Source of the DNA: Pseudomonas sp. Teo4
GTDB lineage: Bacteria > Pseudomonadota > Gammaproteobacteria > Pseudomonadales > Pseudomonadaceae
Assembly (NCBI RefSeq): GCF_034387475.1
Contig: NZ_JAXCIL010000002.1
Location: forward strand, 186,001-250,000
DNA length: 64,000 nucleotides
Direction of reading: 5' to 3'
The position numbers and the translations under genes are program-made. The notes under the pieces were generated by a model. It was not told the DNA's origin. It saw only the letters and a program-made list of their open reading frames with translations, and made no database searches. This document shows, one piece after another, positions 14,810 to 23,818 of this stretch; positions within the stretch are counted from its first letter, which is position 1, and the number at the start of each line of letters is the position of its first letter.

Positions 14810-17212
14810 TCACACCGACTCGTCAGCCGGACGCGCCCCTTCCTGCACCAGCACCATGCTCTGCGGCGAAGACAGGGGAATCCCCTCGTCACGCAAGCGG
14901 CCAAGGATGGTGAACAGCAGATCACTGCGCGTACCGGACACCTGCCGCGGCCCCGCCACATAGCCACTGACCGCGATCACCATACCGCTGGCGGTAAGGT
15001 CCTTGAAGGTCACCGAGCTGGCCGGCGCATCCAGAATCGCCTCATGCTCGTGATAAGCCGCCAGCAACAGCTCGCGCACGTGGCTGGCATCGGTTTCCAG
15101 CGGCAGGGTCAGGGTGATGCCGACCACACCCAAGGCATTGCCCATGGTCACGTTGCGCACGTTCTGCGAAATGAACTGCGAGTTGGGCACGATCACCGTG
15201 GAACGGTCAGACATCTGGATCTCGGTGGCGCGCACGTTGATGCGGCGGATATCACCCTCGACCCCGGCCAGGCTGACCCAGTCCCCCACCTTGACCGGGC
15301 GCTCGGTGAGCAGGATCAGGCCTGAGATGAAGTTCTGCACGATCTGCTGCAAGCCGAAACCGATACCGACCGACAAGGCACTGACCACCCAGGTCAGGCT
15401 GGTCAGGTTGATACGCAGGGTCGACATCACCAGCATGGCCAGGAACAGGAAGCCCAGGTAACCGACCAAGGTCACCAGGGATGCGCGCATGCCGGCGTCC
15501 ATGTCGGTTTCCGGCAACAGGCGCTCGCTCAGCCAGCGTTTGACCACCCGAATAGCGAACAGGCCGCCGAAGAACATCACCAACGCCAGCAGGATGTCCT
15601 GCGGCACGATGTTCAGGTTGCCCAGCACCTTGCCGCCCGTGCCGTCCCAGTCGCCCAGGCTCATCAGCAGCTCGCCCGGGCTGGTCCCAGACGGCATCAG
15701 CGCCAGCAACAACGCCAGGAACAGCAGCGCCGTGCGGCCGATACCGGCCAGCACCGTGCTGGCCTGGGCCTGGTGACGCGGCGCCAGGCCCAGCGCCGAG
15801 GCCAGGGCCAGGCCGCCTGGCTGGCGTGGCGACAGCAAGGTTTCGCAGAGGTCACCCAGGAAGGTGGTCAGCAGGTAAGCGCAGGTGGCCACCACGCTGA
15901 TCCACAGCAACTTGGCCGTAAGGAAGTAGGCCAGGGTCAGGTAGCCTGCGAGCAGCGTCAGCAGAATCAGACCGACCCACACCACGATCACGAACGGAAT
16001 CAGCCCGGCCAGGCCCGTCGGGCGCTCCAGCTTGTGCGTGCGCAGGGTGCGACGGTAACGCAGCAGCGCTGCCGAGAAGATCAACGCCACCACCAGCGCA
16101 GTCAGGCCATTGGTGGCCACGGTCAGCGCCAGGCTGGAGCCGATCACACTGTTGATGCGCTCCTGGGTCAACAGCACCATCAGTGCCAAGGCCAGCAGCT
16201 TGGGGAACCAACCCAGGGCACTGGCAACTTCGTCGTGAATCGGCGGCAAGCGCCAGGAGGGGCGTTGCAGCATCAGCATGGCGCGGCCCAGCCCTGAAAT
16301 GAAGGCGCTGAACACCACCAGAGTGAGAATGTGATTGGTCAGGCTGGCCAGGTCCGAGCCCAGCTCGGCACTGCTTTCCAGGCCCCAGCGCAGTAGCGAG
16401 ACGGAACCGGCGATGGTGCCGAGGGTGGCCAGACTCACGCTCAAGGCCAGTGCACTGCGACGCAGGCGACCTTCAGGCAACCAACGGACCATGGCATCGG
16501 CAAGCAGACGCTCGATCAATCGACGAACCAGCGTCCAGACCAGAATCGCGGCCACCAGGCTGGTGATGAACAACCAGCGGTGGTCGGCACTGAATGCACT
16601 GGCCACTGCGTCGGACGCTTCGCTACGCAGGTCACGCAGGCGCAGCACATCCTCTTCGGTGGGGCGGATCAGCGTTTGCCAGAAGGCCGGGCTCAGTGGG
16701 CTGGCGGCGCGGCTGGTGACCTGCGAGTTGAACTGGCTGCGACGCAGGTTGACGATTTGCGTGGACAGGTCACGGGCCGACTGGGTCAGCTTGGTGGCCT
16801 GCTCCTGCTCGGCCAGCACTGCCTTGTGTTCGGCTTCAAGCTGCTTGCGCTGTTGGGTCAGGCTCTGGGCTTCGTCGGGTTGCACGGGGCCGATGACCTT
16901 GAGCTGATCATCCAGCTTCTGCACATCGGCGGTCCGTTGCGAGCTCAGCGCATCGGCCTGACGCTGCACCTGGATGGCGGCTTGGCGCAACTGCGACAGC
17001 AGGTCATCGTTGGCATTGCTGGTCACGCCCTGGCGAATGAAATCGAGCCGTTCGTTCAACTGTTCAAGGCTGGCGTCTTCCGCCAGCACAGGCAATTCGC
17101 CTGCAGCCAGGTTCGAAACCGGCGTGGCCGGTGCCGACCAGGCCGGGGTGGCCAGCGCCATCATCAGGGCAAGTACGCCCAGGCAATAACGGGCAAGGCT
17201 GACACGCCTCAT
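14810..17212 (-). CDS. Large mechanosensitive channel, DUF3772 + MscS domains
   Basis: 800 residues from ATG 17212 (GAGGAA upstream; the frame extends further but without a start signal). A signal peptide (about 1-27, ending AWSA) leads to a periplasmic coiled-coil domain of the DUF3772 type (about 40-190), then about ten membrane helices and a C-terminal MscS core: pore helix region VVSALSVGIGFGLQQIVQNFISGLILL and beta domain RPVKVGDWVSLAGVEGDIRRINVRATEIQMSDRSTVIVPNSQFIS. These big MscS relatives gate on membrane tension during osmotic down-shock. No adjacent partner gene; ada lies just upstream on the same strand with 57 bp between. Confidence 0.9.
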   Translation of the reverse strand: MRRVSLARYCLGVLALMMALATPAWSAPATPVSNLAAGELPVLAEDASLEQLNERLDFIRQGVTSNANDDLLSQLRQAAIQVQRQADALSSQRTADVQKLDDQLKVIGPVQPDEAQSLTQQRKQLEAEHKAVLAEQEQATKLTQSARDLSTQIVNLRRSQFNSQVTSRAASPLSPAFWQTLIRPTEEDVLRLRDLRSEASDAVASAFSADHRWLFITSLVAAILVWTLVRRLIERLLADAMVRWLPEGRLRRSALALSVSLATLGTIAGSVSLLRWGLESSAELGSDLASLTNHILTLVVFSAFISGLGRAMLMLQRPSWRLPPIHDEVASALGWFPKLLALALMVLLTQERINSVIGSSLALTVATNGLTALVVALIFSAALLRYRRTLRTHKLERPTGLAGLIPFVIVVWVGLILLTLLAGYLTLAYFLTAKLLWISVVATCAYLLTTFLGDLCETLLSPRQPGGLALASALGLAPRHQAQASTVLAGIGRTALLFLALLLALMPSGTSPGELLMSLGDWDGTGGKVLGNLNIVPQDILLALVMFFGGLFAIRVVKRWLSERLLPETDMDAGMRASLVTLVGYLGFLFLAMLVMSTLRINLTSLTWVVSALSVGIGFGLQQIVQNFISGLILLTERPVKVGDWVSLAGVEGDIRRINVRATEIQMSDRSTVIVPNSQFISQNVRNVTMGNALGVVGITLTLPLETDASHVRELLLAAYHEHEAILDAPASSVTFKDLTASGMVIAVSGYVAGPRQVSGTRSDLLFTILGRLRDEGIPLSSPQSMVLVQEGARPADESV

Positions 17213-17268
17213 CGAAAATTCCTCTTCACAACGCAATTTGGCGGGGAATTCTACGCTGCTCGAGGCAA

Positions 17269-18327
17269 TCAGGAGAGTGCCGTTTCTCGCTCCAATAGTT
17301 GAACCTTGCGCTCGACCCCCCAACGGTAACCGCTGATATCACCGTCGCGGCGCACCACCCGGTGGCACGGAATGGCCACTGCAATGTGGTTGGCCGCGCA
17401 GGCTTGGGCCACCGCGCGCACGGCCTTGGGCGCGCCAATGCGTTCGGCGATGTCGGTGTAGCTGACCCGGCTGCCCGCCGGAACTTCGCGCAGGGCCTGC
17501 CAGACCCGTTCCTGAAAAGCCGTGCCCTGGACGTCCAGGGGTAACGCCAGGCCCAGGGCGGGGGCTTCGACAAATCCGACCACTTCAGCGACCAGACGCT
17601 CGAATTCAGCGTCGCCCCCCACCAGGTGGGCCTTGGGGAATTGGTCTTGCAGGTCTTGCAGCAGCGCCTCAGGGTCATCGCCCAACAGAATCGCGCAAAT
17701 ACCCTTCTCGCTCTGCGCCACCAGAATCGCCCCCAGCGAACACTCCCCCACTGCAAAGCGGATGGTCGCGCCCGCACCACCAGCCTTGTAGGCCTTGGGC
17801 AGCATGCCAAGGCGCTGGCCGGCGCTTTCGTAGAAGCGGCTGTTGGAGTTGTAGCCGGCCTGGTAAATGGCCTCGGTCACCGAGCGTTGCTCATCACCCA
17901 GCTGTTCGCGCAGCGCACGGGCACGGTACGCCGAGGAATAGGCCTTGGGGGTAAGGCCGGTCTCGGCCTTGAACAGGCGATGCAGGTGAAACGGGCTGAC
18001 GGCCAGTTGCGCAGCGAGTTGGTCGAGGTTGGCTGCACTGTCACCGGCCTCGATCAGGCGGCAAGCTTGGGCAACCAGACGGGTGCGACGGGCCACGGTG
18101 CGGGTGTTGTCGGCTGAGCAGCGACGACAAGCCCGGTAGCCGGCGGCTTCAGCAGCAGCGGCATCGTTGAAGAACTCGACGTTCTCACGCTTGGCCATGC
18201 GCGACTTGCAGCCAGGTCGGCAGTACACCTTGGTGGTGCGCACGGCGTAGACGAAATGCTCGGCGGCGTTGCTGTCGCGGCTTTGTACGGCCTGCCAGCG
18301 TTGGGTATCAGTGGTGTAAGGGTTCAT
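17269..18327 (-). CDS. ada: Ada: methyl phosphotriester sensor and O6-methylguanine-DNA methyltransferase
   Basis: 352 residues. N-terminal zinc domain with Cys36, Cys40, Cys67 and Cys70 (VYCRPGC...CRRC), where one cysteine takes the methyl group from phosphotriesters and turns the protein into an activator; AraC-type helix-turn-helix region at about 85-185; C-terminal methyltransferase with acceptor Cys321 in IPCHRV. Start ATG 18327 has AGAGGT upstream; a longer frame to 18426 runs into REP DNA and is rejected. Repairs O6-methylguanine and switches on the adaptive response. The AlkA-type glycosylase gene lies 260 bp upstream in the same direction but a REP cluster separates them. Confidence 0.95.
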   Translation of the reverse strand: MNPYTTDTQRWQAVQSRDSNAAEHFVYAVRTTKVYCRPGCKSRMAKRENVEFFNDAAAAEAAGYRACRRCSADNTRTVARRTRLVAQACRLIEAGDSAANLDQLAAQLAVSPFHLHRLFKAETGLTPKAYSSAYRARALREQLGDEQRSVTEAIYQAGYNSNSRFYESAGQRLGMLPKAYKAGGAGATIRFAVGECSLGAILVAQSEKGICAILLGDDPEALLQDLQDQFPKAHLVGGDAEFERLVAEVVGFVEAPALGLALPLDVQGTAFQERVWQALREVPAGSRVSYTDIAERIGAPKAVRAVAQACAANHIAVAIPCHRVVRRDGDISGYRWGVERKVQLLERETALS

Positions 18328-18370
18328 GGTTACCTCTGTCAGTTCCTGCCTTATCGCCGCGGTTCGTCGC

Positions 18371-18510
18371 CACGGCAAGCCAGCGCCCACAGGCACAGCG
18401 ATGACCTTGAGGTCGACGCGCCCCATGTGGGAGCCGGCTTGCCGGCGATACAGGCGACGCGGTGTCTGGCACCGGCTTCGCCGGTGATCGCCGGCAAGCC
18501 GGCTCCCACA
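18371..18510. repeat. REP cluster, family A
   Basis: Two facing REPs (18429-18448 and 18487-18510) plus a degenerate copy at about 18372, between ada and the glycosylase gene. Confidence 0.85.
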
Positions 18511-18589
18511 TTTTCCCTACTGACTCAGGAGTTGCGCATCGCTCCATGAGAGCCGGCTCGTTGTGGCGACGAACCATGACGATGGGCTT

Positions 18590-19216
18590 TCATGCCCGCC
18601 ACAGGTACCACGACGCCACCGTCCGATAGGGGCTCCAGCCACCGCCAAGCGAACGCAGCTGTGCGGGGGTCGGTGCTTTTTCCAGACCTTTGAGCCGACG
18701 GTACCCCTCGCGCACGCCGAAGTCGTCCACCGGCAGGATGTCCGAGCGCTCCAGGCAATAGATCAGCAACATTTCCACCGTCCAGCGCCCCACGCCGCGC
18801 AAGGCGACCAGCCGCTCGATCAACACCTCATCCGCCAAGCTCAGCGCTTCCTGTCGGCTGGGTATCACGCCCTCCAGGCTGGCCTGCGCGATGCCATGAA
18901 TGGTCGCCAGCTTGCTGGCGGAAAAACCGCACGCACGCATGGTTTCAGGCGTGGTCGCCAACAATTGCGCCGGCTCAGGAAACGCCACGTCGGGAAACAA
19001 CGCGAGCAACCGCGCAAGAATCGCTTCGGCAGCGCGGGCATGCAGCTGCTGGTAGGCAATGGCCCGTACCAACGCCTCGTAGGGCTCGCGCTCGGGCGTG
19101 GCCTGGTGCAGGCACGGCCCGGTCGCGGCAATATGTCGCGCCCAGTCAGGGTCGAGCGCGGCCAGGTAGTCGGTGGCCTCGCGGAAGGCTTCAGGCGAAA
19201 GATCGGCCAGGATCAT
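18590..19216 (-). CDS. DNA-3-methyladenine glycosylase, AlkA-type
   Basis: 208 residues, the short form lacking the AlkA N-terminal domain. The helix-hairpin-helix ALRGVGRWTVEML (about 139-151) and the following DILPVDDFGVREG with the catalytic aspartate are diagnostic of the HhH-GPD superfamily. It removes alkylated purines (3-methyladenine and relatives) to start base-excision repair. Lies upstream of ada on the same strand, so a small alkylation-repair neighbourhood is formed. Start ATG 19216; weak purine-rich region upstream. Confidence 0.88.
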   Translation of the reverse strand: MILADLSPEAFREATDYLAALDPDWARHIAATGPCLHQATPEREPYEALVRAIAYQQLHARAAEAILARLLALFPDVAFPEPAQLLATTPETMRACGFSASKLATIHGIAQASLEGVIPSRQEALSLADEVLIERLVALRGVGRWTVEMLLIYCLERSDILPVDDFGVREGYRRLKGLEKAPTPAQLRSLGGGWSPYRTVASWYLWRA

Positions 19217-19330
19217 CAGGGGCTCCAGAGGGTCCAGTGCAGGTCCAGCTTAGTTCAACCGTTCATCGGGGAAACGCCGGATCTTGCGCGGCTAATTCTT
19301 GGCATACCATTGCCCCGCGCCCGGCTCCCC

Positions 19331-19357
19331 GCATAGAATTGAGAACTATTAACAATC
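19331..19357 (+). promoter_or_regulatory. Possible Fur box upstream of the sigma factor gene
   Basis: The AT-rich palindromic stretch AATTGAGAACTATTAACAATC resembles the Fur operator; FecI-type genes are commonly Fur-controlled. Only a partial match to the 19-bp consensus. Confidence 0.35.
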
Positions 19358-19390
19358 GCATGCACTTCACGGAACCAGGCCTTCGTCACG

Positions 19391-19906
19391 ATGCAGATGA
19401 ACGACACGCTCAAGCCGACCGAGGTCGCTCAACTGTATCAGTCCCACCATGCCTGGCTTCGCGGTTGGTTGCGCAACCGGGTTGGTTGCCATGAGCACGC
19501 CGCCGACCTGGCTCAGGACACCTTCGTGCGCCTGCTGCGTGCCCGCCAGGTTTCACCGCTGAAGGAACCCCGCGCCTACCTCAGCAGTATCGCCCGCGGC
19601 CTGATGATCGACCAGTTCCGCCGCCGCGCCCTGGAACGGGCCTACATGGAAAGCCTGGGCAACCTGCCAGAAGCTGAAGTACCCAGCGAAGAACACCGGC
19701 TCGTCATCCTCGATACCCTCGAACGCCTCGACCGCGCCCTGCACCAGCTCAAACCCCGAGCTCGGCAGGCCTTTCTGCTGGCTCAGCTCGATGGCCTGAG
19801 CATCACCCAGATCGCCCTGCGCCTTGACGTATCGCGCGCCACCATCGAACGCGACCTGGCCACGGCCCTGGGCGTCTGCTACCGGTTACGCTATGCCGAC
19901 CTCTGA
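19391..19906 (+). CDS. ECF sigma factor, FecI type
   Basis: 171 residues. Region 2 (YQSHHAWLRGWLRNRVGCHEHAADLAQDTFVRLLRARQ, about 16-55) and region 4 (LKPRARQAFLLAQLDGLSITQIALRLDVSRATIERDLATAL, about 118-160) are complete. FecI-type sigma factors are switched on by a TonB-dependent receptor through a FecR regulator to transcribe iron-uptake genes. ATG 19391 follows a possible Fur box; the stop overlaps the fecR-like start by 14 bp. Unusually, no receptor gene lies next to the pair; the next gene is an opposite-strand transporter, so the target promoter must be elsewhere. Confidence 0.9.
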   Translation: MQMNDTLKPTEVAQLYQSHHAWLRGWLRNRVGCHEHAADLAQDTFVRLLRARQVSPLKEPRAYLSSIARGLMIDQFRRRALERAYMESLGNLPEAEVPSEEHRLVILDTLERLDRALHQLKPRARQAFLLAQLDGLSITQIALRLDVSRATIERDLATALGVCYRLRYADL

Positions 19907-20849
19907 CAACGCCCCGGCTCAGGCCCAGGTCGACCAGGCCATCGATTGGCTGGTGCGACTGCGCTTCGACACGCCCTCCCCGCGCACCCGGCAGCAATTC
20001 GAGCAGTGGCTGGCCAGCCACCCGCACAACGAGCGCGCCTGGGAGCGGGTGAGCAACCTCAGCGACGAGCTGGCCGGCCTGCCCAGCGAGCTGAGCCGCC
20101 GAACCCTGGAGGGCCGCCAGCGTCAGCGCACCAGCCGCCGCGACCATCTCAAGCTTTTGGGCGTGCTGGCGGTGGGTGGCAGCCTGGGCTGGGCGGCCCA
20201 TGAACCGCTGGGCTTGCCGGCACTGCTGGCCGACACACACACCGGCACCGGCGAACGCCGCCAACTGCAAGGCAGCGACGGCAGCCGTATTCAGCTCAAC
20301 ACCGCCAGCGCCATCGACCTGCGCTACAGCAGCACACAGCGCGAGCTGAGGCTGGTGCGCGGCGAAGTCAGCCTGGCTTGCAACGCCGATGACAATCGCC
20401 CGTACCAGCTCGACACCCATGTCGGCGCCTTGAGCACCCGCGACGGGCACCTGTTGCTGCGCGAGAACGGCCAGGGCCTGCTGCTGGCGGTGCGCAGCGG
20501 CGAAGTCACGCTGTTCCCGTCTTCGAGCGCAGCGCGCCGGGTTGAGCCTGGCGAGGTGCTGCAAGTGTCCCCCGCTGGCAGCTACCACCCCGCGACCCTG
20601 CACGCCGACCCATGGGGCTGGACCGATGGCGTGCTCAGCGTGCAGCAGATGCCGCTTGGCGAGTTCGTCGCCGAACTGTCGCGTTATCGCCCGGGAGTGC
20701 TGCGCTGTGCACCGGAAGTGGCAGGCCTGAAAGTGTCCGGCACCTACCAGCTGGCGGACACCGAGCAAATCCTGCTGTTGCTGGCGCGCAGCCTGCCGGT
20801 GCGGGTCGACTACCGCACCCGCTACTGGGTCAGCATCGGCGCCGTTTGA
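19893..20849 (+). CDS. FecR-type anti-sigma/transmembrane sensor
   Basis: 318 residues from ATG 19893 (MPTSDNAP), which overlaps the end of the sigma gene; the longer frame to 19824 lies inside the sigma gene. N-terminal FecR-type cytoplasmic domain (AIDWLVRLRFD...FEQWLASHPHNERAWERV), one weak membrane segment near 92-110 (HLKLLGVLAVGGSLGWA), then the periplasmic FecR beta domain (GERRQLQGSDGSRIQLNTASAIDLRYS...RELRLVRGEVSLA) and a C-terminal STN-like part. It would hold and license the cognate ECF factor in response to an occupied outer-membrane receptor. Confidence 0.9.
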   Translation: MPTSDNAPAQAQVDQAIDWLVRLRFDTPSPRTRQQFEQWLASHPHNERAWERVSNLSDELAGLPSELSRRTLEGRQRQRTSRRDHLKLLGVLAVGGSLGWAAHEPLGLPALLADTHTGTGERRQLQGSDGSRIQLNTASAIDLRYSSTQRELRLVRGEVSLACNADDNRPYQLDTHVGALSTRDGHLLLRENGQGLLLAVRSGEVTLFPSSSAARRVEPGEVLQVSPAGSYHPATLHADPWGWTDGVLSVQQMPLGEFVAELSRYRPGVLRCAPEVAGLKVSGTYQLADTEQILLLLARSLPVRVDYRTRYWVSIGAV

Positions 20850-20855
20850 ATACCC

Positions 20856-22016
20856 TCAGTCCGCAACCGCCCGCAACTTGCCCACCCGCCGATACGACTG
20901 CCGGGCAAAGCACACGAACAGCCCGGCCATCAGCGCCAGCGCCATCGGCAAGCCGTGCGGCGCCACATCCATGGCCGCGCCACTGACCAACGGCCCAACC
21001 AGGCTGCCAACACCCCACAGCAAGCCCACGCTGGCATTGGCCGTTACCAGGTCCTGCCCCTTGAAGCGCTGCCCGATCAGCACCAGTGCCAGGGTATAGA
21101 TGCCCCCCGCCACCGCGCCCAGCACCACCAGCAGCGGCCACAGCAACCAGGTCATCTGCAGCAACCACGGCAGCGCGATACCGATCGACATCGCCACCAA
21201 TCCGCACACCAGATGCAGCCCGGTACGCTCGACCCGGTCGGCCAGCCAGCCCAGCGGCAGCTGGAAGACCATGTCGCCGGCGAACACCACCGTGACCATC
21301 AGCGCCGCCACGCCCACGGCAAAACCATGGCTGGTGGCATACACCGGCAGCAGCGACAGCACCACGGCATCGAAGAACGAGAAGAACAGCACCGCCACGC
21401 ACAGGGCCGGCGCAACGCGGAAGAACCCCGCCAAACCGAAGCTTTTCTCACCCTCGTCGCCATGTTCGACATGGTCGTTGGGCACGGTGAACAGAATGCA
21501 CAGCAAGGCCAGGCCATAACAGGCGGTGACCACACCGGTGATCCACGGGCTGTTGGCACCGATGACCGCCAGCATCGCCGGGCCCAGCACCTGAAAACCG
21601 GTGAAGCTGGTGGCGTACAGGGCCATGATCTTGCCGCGGTTGTGGTCCGGGCACAGTTCGTTGACCCACGATTCGCCCAGGATGATCGCGATGCCCATGC
21701 CGACGCCCAGCGCCAGGCGCAGCAACGCCAGTTGCCACATTGACGCGAAGGCAGGTTCGAGCAAGGCGATGCTGACCGCGCACAGGCTGAAGCACAGCAG
21801 GTAGATGGTGCGCCGGGTCAGCAGCCGGCAGCAGGCATCGACCATGAAGGCCGAGAGCATCATGCCTGCGGCGGGAATGGCCGAGATGATGCCGATTTCC
21901 AGTGTTCCGGCACCTGCCTCATGCAGACGCAACGACACCAGCGGCAGGCTGGCCCCCAGGCTGAAGCCCACCACCGAAACGGCGAACAACAGGCCCACCA
22001 GCAAACGCATGTTCAT
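20856..22016 (-). CDS. MFS transporter (YcaD-like)
   Basis: 386 residues with 12 hydrophobic helices. Start ATG 22016 is preceded by AGGAG with a 6-base spacer. The signature loop after helix 2 is present in weak form (VDACCRLLTRRTIYLL), and the second half contains the equivalent GWLADRVERTGL. Major facilitators of this size move small molecules with protons across the inner membrane. No substrate clue from neighbours: a FecR gene ends 6 bp away in the convergent direction and a second MFS gene lies upstream. Confidence 0.83.
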   Translation of the reverse strand: MNMRLLVGLLFAVSVVGFSLGASLPLVSLRLHEAGAGTLEIGIISAIPAAGMMLSAFMVDACCRLLTRRTIYLLCFSLCAVSIALLEPAFASMWQLALLRLALGVGMGIAIILGESWVNELCPDHNRGKIMALYATSFTGFQVLGPAMLAVIGANSPWITGVVTACYGLALLCILFTVPNDHVEHGDEGEKSFGLAGFFRVAPALCVAVLFFSFFDAVVLSLLPVYATSHGFAVGVAALMVTVVFAGDMVFQLPLGWLADRVERTGLHLVCGLVAMSIGIALPWLLQMTWLLWPLLVVLGAVAGGIYTLALVLIGQRFKGQDLVTANASVGLLWGVGSLVGPLVSGAAMDVAPHGLPMALALMAGLFVCFARQSYRRVGKLRAVAD

Positions 22017-22317
22017 GTACCACTCCTAGCAAACCGAAAAGACGCGCAAACGCAGGCGCCCAGGCGCACACCGGGACGGTGGACGGCGCAGGGGCGCGGG
22101 TCAGTTCAGGGCAAGGTGTGGCGAGAAGGTGAAGGCGAACAGCACACTGCGCCGACGCTTGAGTACCGTATCGCTCGGCCACGCGCGACGCATGGCCTGG
22201 AGGGCAGGCTGGCGGGCGTGAGGGAGGCTTTGGGTACGGCGCATTGCTTTGACTACTACGCAGGTGTGTCGAAAAAAGAGGCGGCACTCTAGGCCAAGGC
22301 AGGCTTGGTCGTCAAAT

Positions 22318-22415
22318 GTCGGCAAGCCAGCTCCCACAGGTACTGCAATGATCTCAAGATCTGCGCGGTCCATGTGGGAGCCGGCTTGCCGGCGATTGGG
22401 CTGCCAAGCAGCCCC
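22318..22415. repeat. REP pair, family A
   Basis: Facing REPs GGCAAGCCAGCTCCCAC (22321) and GAGCCGGCTTGCCGGCGAT (22379), in the 400-base gap between the two transporter genes; the rest of the gap (22017-22317) holds upstream sequence of the YcaD-like gene and no gene that I can support. Confidence 0.82.
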
Positions 22416-22422
22416 AATACTC

Positions 22423-23637
22423 TCAACGCTTACCGGTATTCGGCAAAAACACCGCCAACAACCCAAACAACGGCAGGTACGAGCAAACGCCATACACATA
22501 CTCGATACCACGCAAGTCCGCCACATACCCCAGCAGCGCCGCGCCAATGCCGCCAAAGCCGAACATCAGCCCGAAGAACACCCCGGCGATCATGCCCACG
22601 CTGCCCGGCACCAGTTCCTGCGCATACACCACAATGGCCGAGAACGCCGACGCCAGGATGAAGCCGATCACCACGCTCAGCACCGTGGTCCAGAACAGGT
22701 CCGCATAGGGCAGCGCCAGGGTGAACGGCGCCACACCAAGAATCGAGAACCAGATCACCGCCTTGCGCCCGATACGGTCGCCGATCGGCCCGCCAAAGAA
22801 GGTGCCGGCGGCCACGGCGCCAAGGAGCAGGAACAGATGCAGTTGCGAGCTGGCCACCGACAGGTCGAACTTCTCGATCAGGTAGAAGGTGAAGTAACTG
22901 GTGAAGCTGGCCATGTAGAAGTACTTGGAGAACACCAGCAGGCCGAGCACGATCAACGCCGCGATCACCCGCTGGCGCGAGATGCCATGGGTCGCCTGCA
23001 CCGCCTTGCGCGCCTTGGCCTGGTTGAGATGCTCCTTGTACCAACGACGCAGCATCAAGGTGACCGCGAAGAAGAACAGCCCCGCCAGGCCGAACCAGGC
23101 AACGTGGCTCTGGCCGAAGGGAATCACGATGGCCGCCGCCAGCAACGGGCCGAATGCCGAGCCTGCGTTGCCACCGACCTGGAAGGTCGACTGGGCCAGG
23201 CCAAAACGCCCGCCCGAGGCCAAGCGAGCGATTCGCGAAGTTTCCGGGTGGAAGGTCGACGAGCCGATACCCACCAGCGCCGAAGCCAGCAGAATCATCG
23301 GGAAGCTGCCGACGAACGCCAGCATGACGATGCCCACCAAGGTACACACCGTGCCCATCGGCAACAGGTTTGGCGTCGGCCTGCGGTCGGTGAAGAAACC
23401 AACCCAAGGTTGCAGCAACGACGCGGTGATCTGGAACGTCAGGGTGATCAGGCCGATCTGGGCAAAGCTCAGGTTGTAGTTGGCCTTGAGCATCGGGTAG
23501 ATCGCCGGCAACACCGACTGGATCAAGTCGTTGATCAGGTGCGCCAGGGCGCAGAAGGCGATGATGCGCATCACCAGCGGGTTGGCTTGGGTAGCCGAGC
23601 CGCTGGCTGAGGCGGTTGGGGCACTGCTGGTGGCCAT
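22423..23637 (-). CDS. MFS transporter, fosmidomycin resistance (Fsr) type
   Basis: 404 residues from ATG 23637 (MATSSAPTASASG; GGAGAC upstream); a longer frame to 23685 has no support. Twelve hydrophobic helices. The first-helix motif HLINDLIQSVLPAIYPMLK and GFFTDRRPTPNLLP after helix 2 are characteristic of the Fsr family of drug exporters. Likely a proton-driven inner-membrane exporter; the drug resisted in this strain is unknown. Divergent from the solitary fecR-like gene, sharing a 180-base intergenic region. Confidence 0.85.
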   Translation of the reverse strand: MATSSAPTASASGSATQANPLVMRIIAFCALAHLINDLIQSVLPAIYPMLKANYNLSFAQIGLITLTFQITASLLQPWVGFFTDRRPTPNLLPMGTVCTLVGIVMLAFVGSFPMILLASALVGIGSSTFHPETSRIARLASGGRFGLAQSTFQVGGNAGSAFGPLLAAAIVIPFGQSHVAWFGLAGLFFFAVTLMLRRWYKEHLNQAKARKAVQATHGISRQRVIAALIVLGLLVFSKYFYMASFTSYFTFYLIEKFDLSVASSQLHLFLLLGAVAAGTFFGGPIGDRIGRKAVIWFSILGVAPFTLALPYADLFWTTVLSVVIGFILASAFSAIVVYAQELVPGSVGMIAGVFFGLMFGFGGIGAALLGYVADLRGIEYVYGVCSYLPLFGLLAVFLPNTGKR

Positions 23638-23737
23638 GAACTGGTGTCTCCGTCGGCAGGTTGGGATCCGATTATCGGAAAACAAATAGATACATAGCTA
23701 CCTTTTTATCACCTTGTCGCCATGTACTTGTAAATGG

Positions 23738-23762
23738 TTCTCAATATATTTAGTATCCTCAG
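23738..23762 (+). promoter_or_regulatory. Possible Fur-like site upstream of the solitary fecR
   Basis: The AT-rich stretch AATGGTTCTCAATATATTTA has one good Fur half-site (TGAGAACCATT on the other strand). Weak evidence; position fits the region between the divergent fsr-like and fecR-like genes. Confidence 0.3.
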
Positions 23763-23818
23763 CCTACATTCCCGTTGTCGCTGGGCGAAACCGCCCTCTT
23801 CACGAGCTGACCGACACC

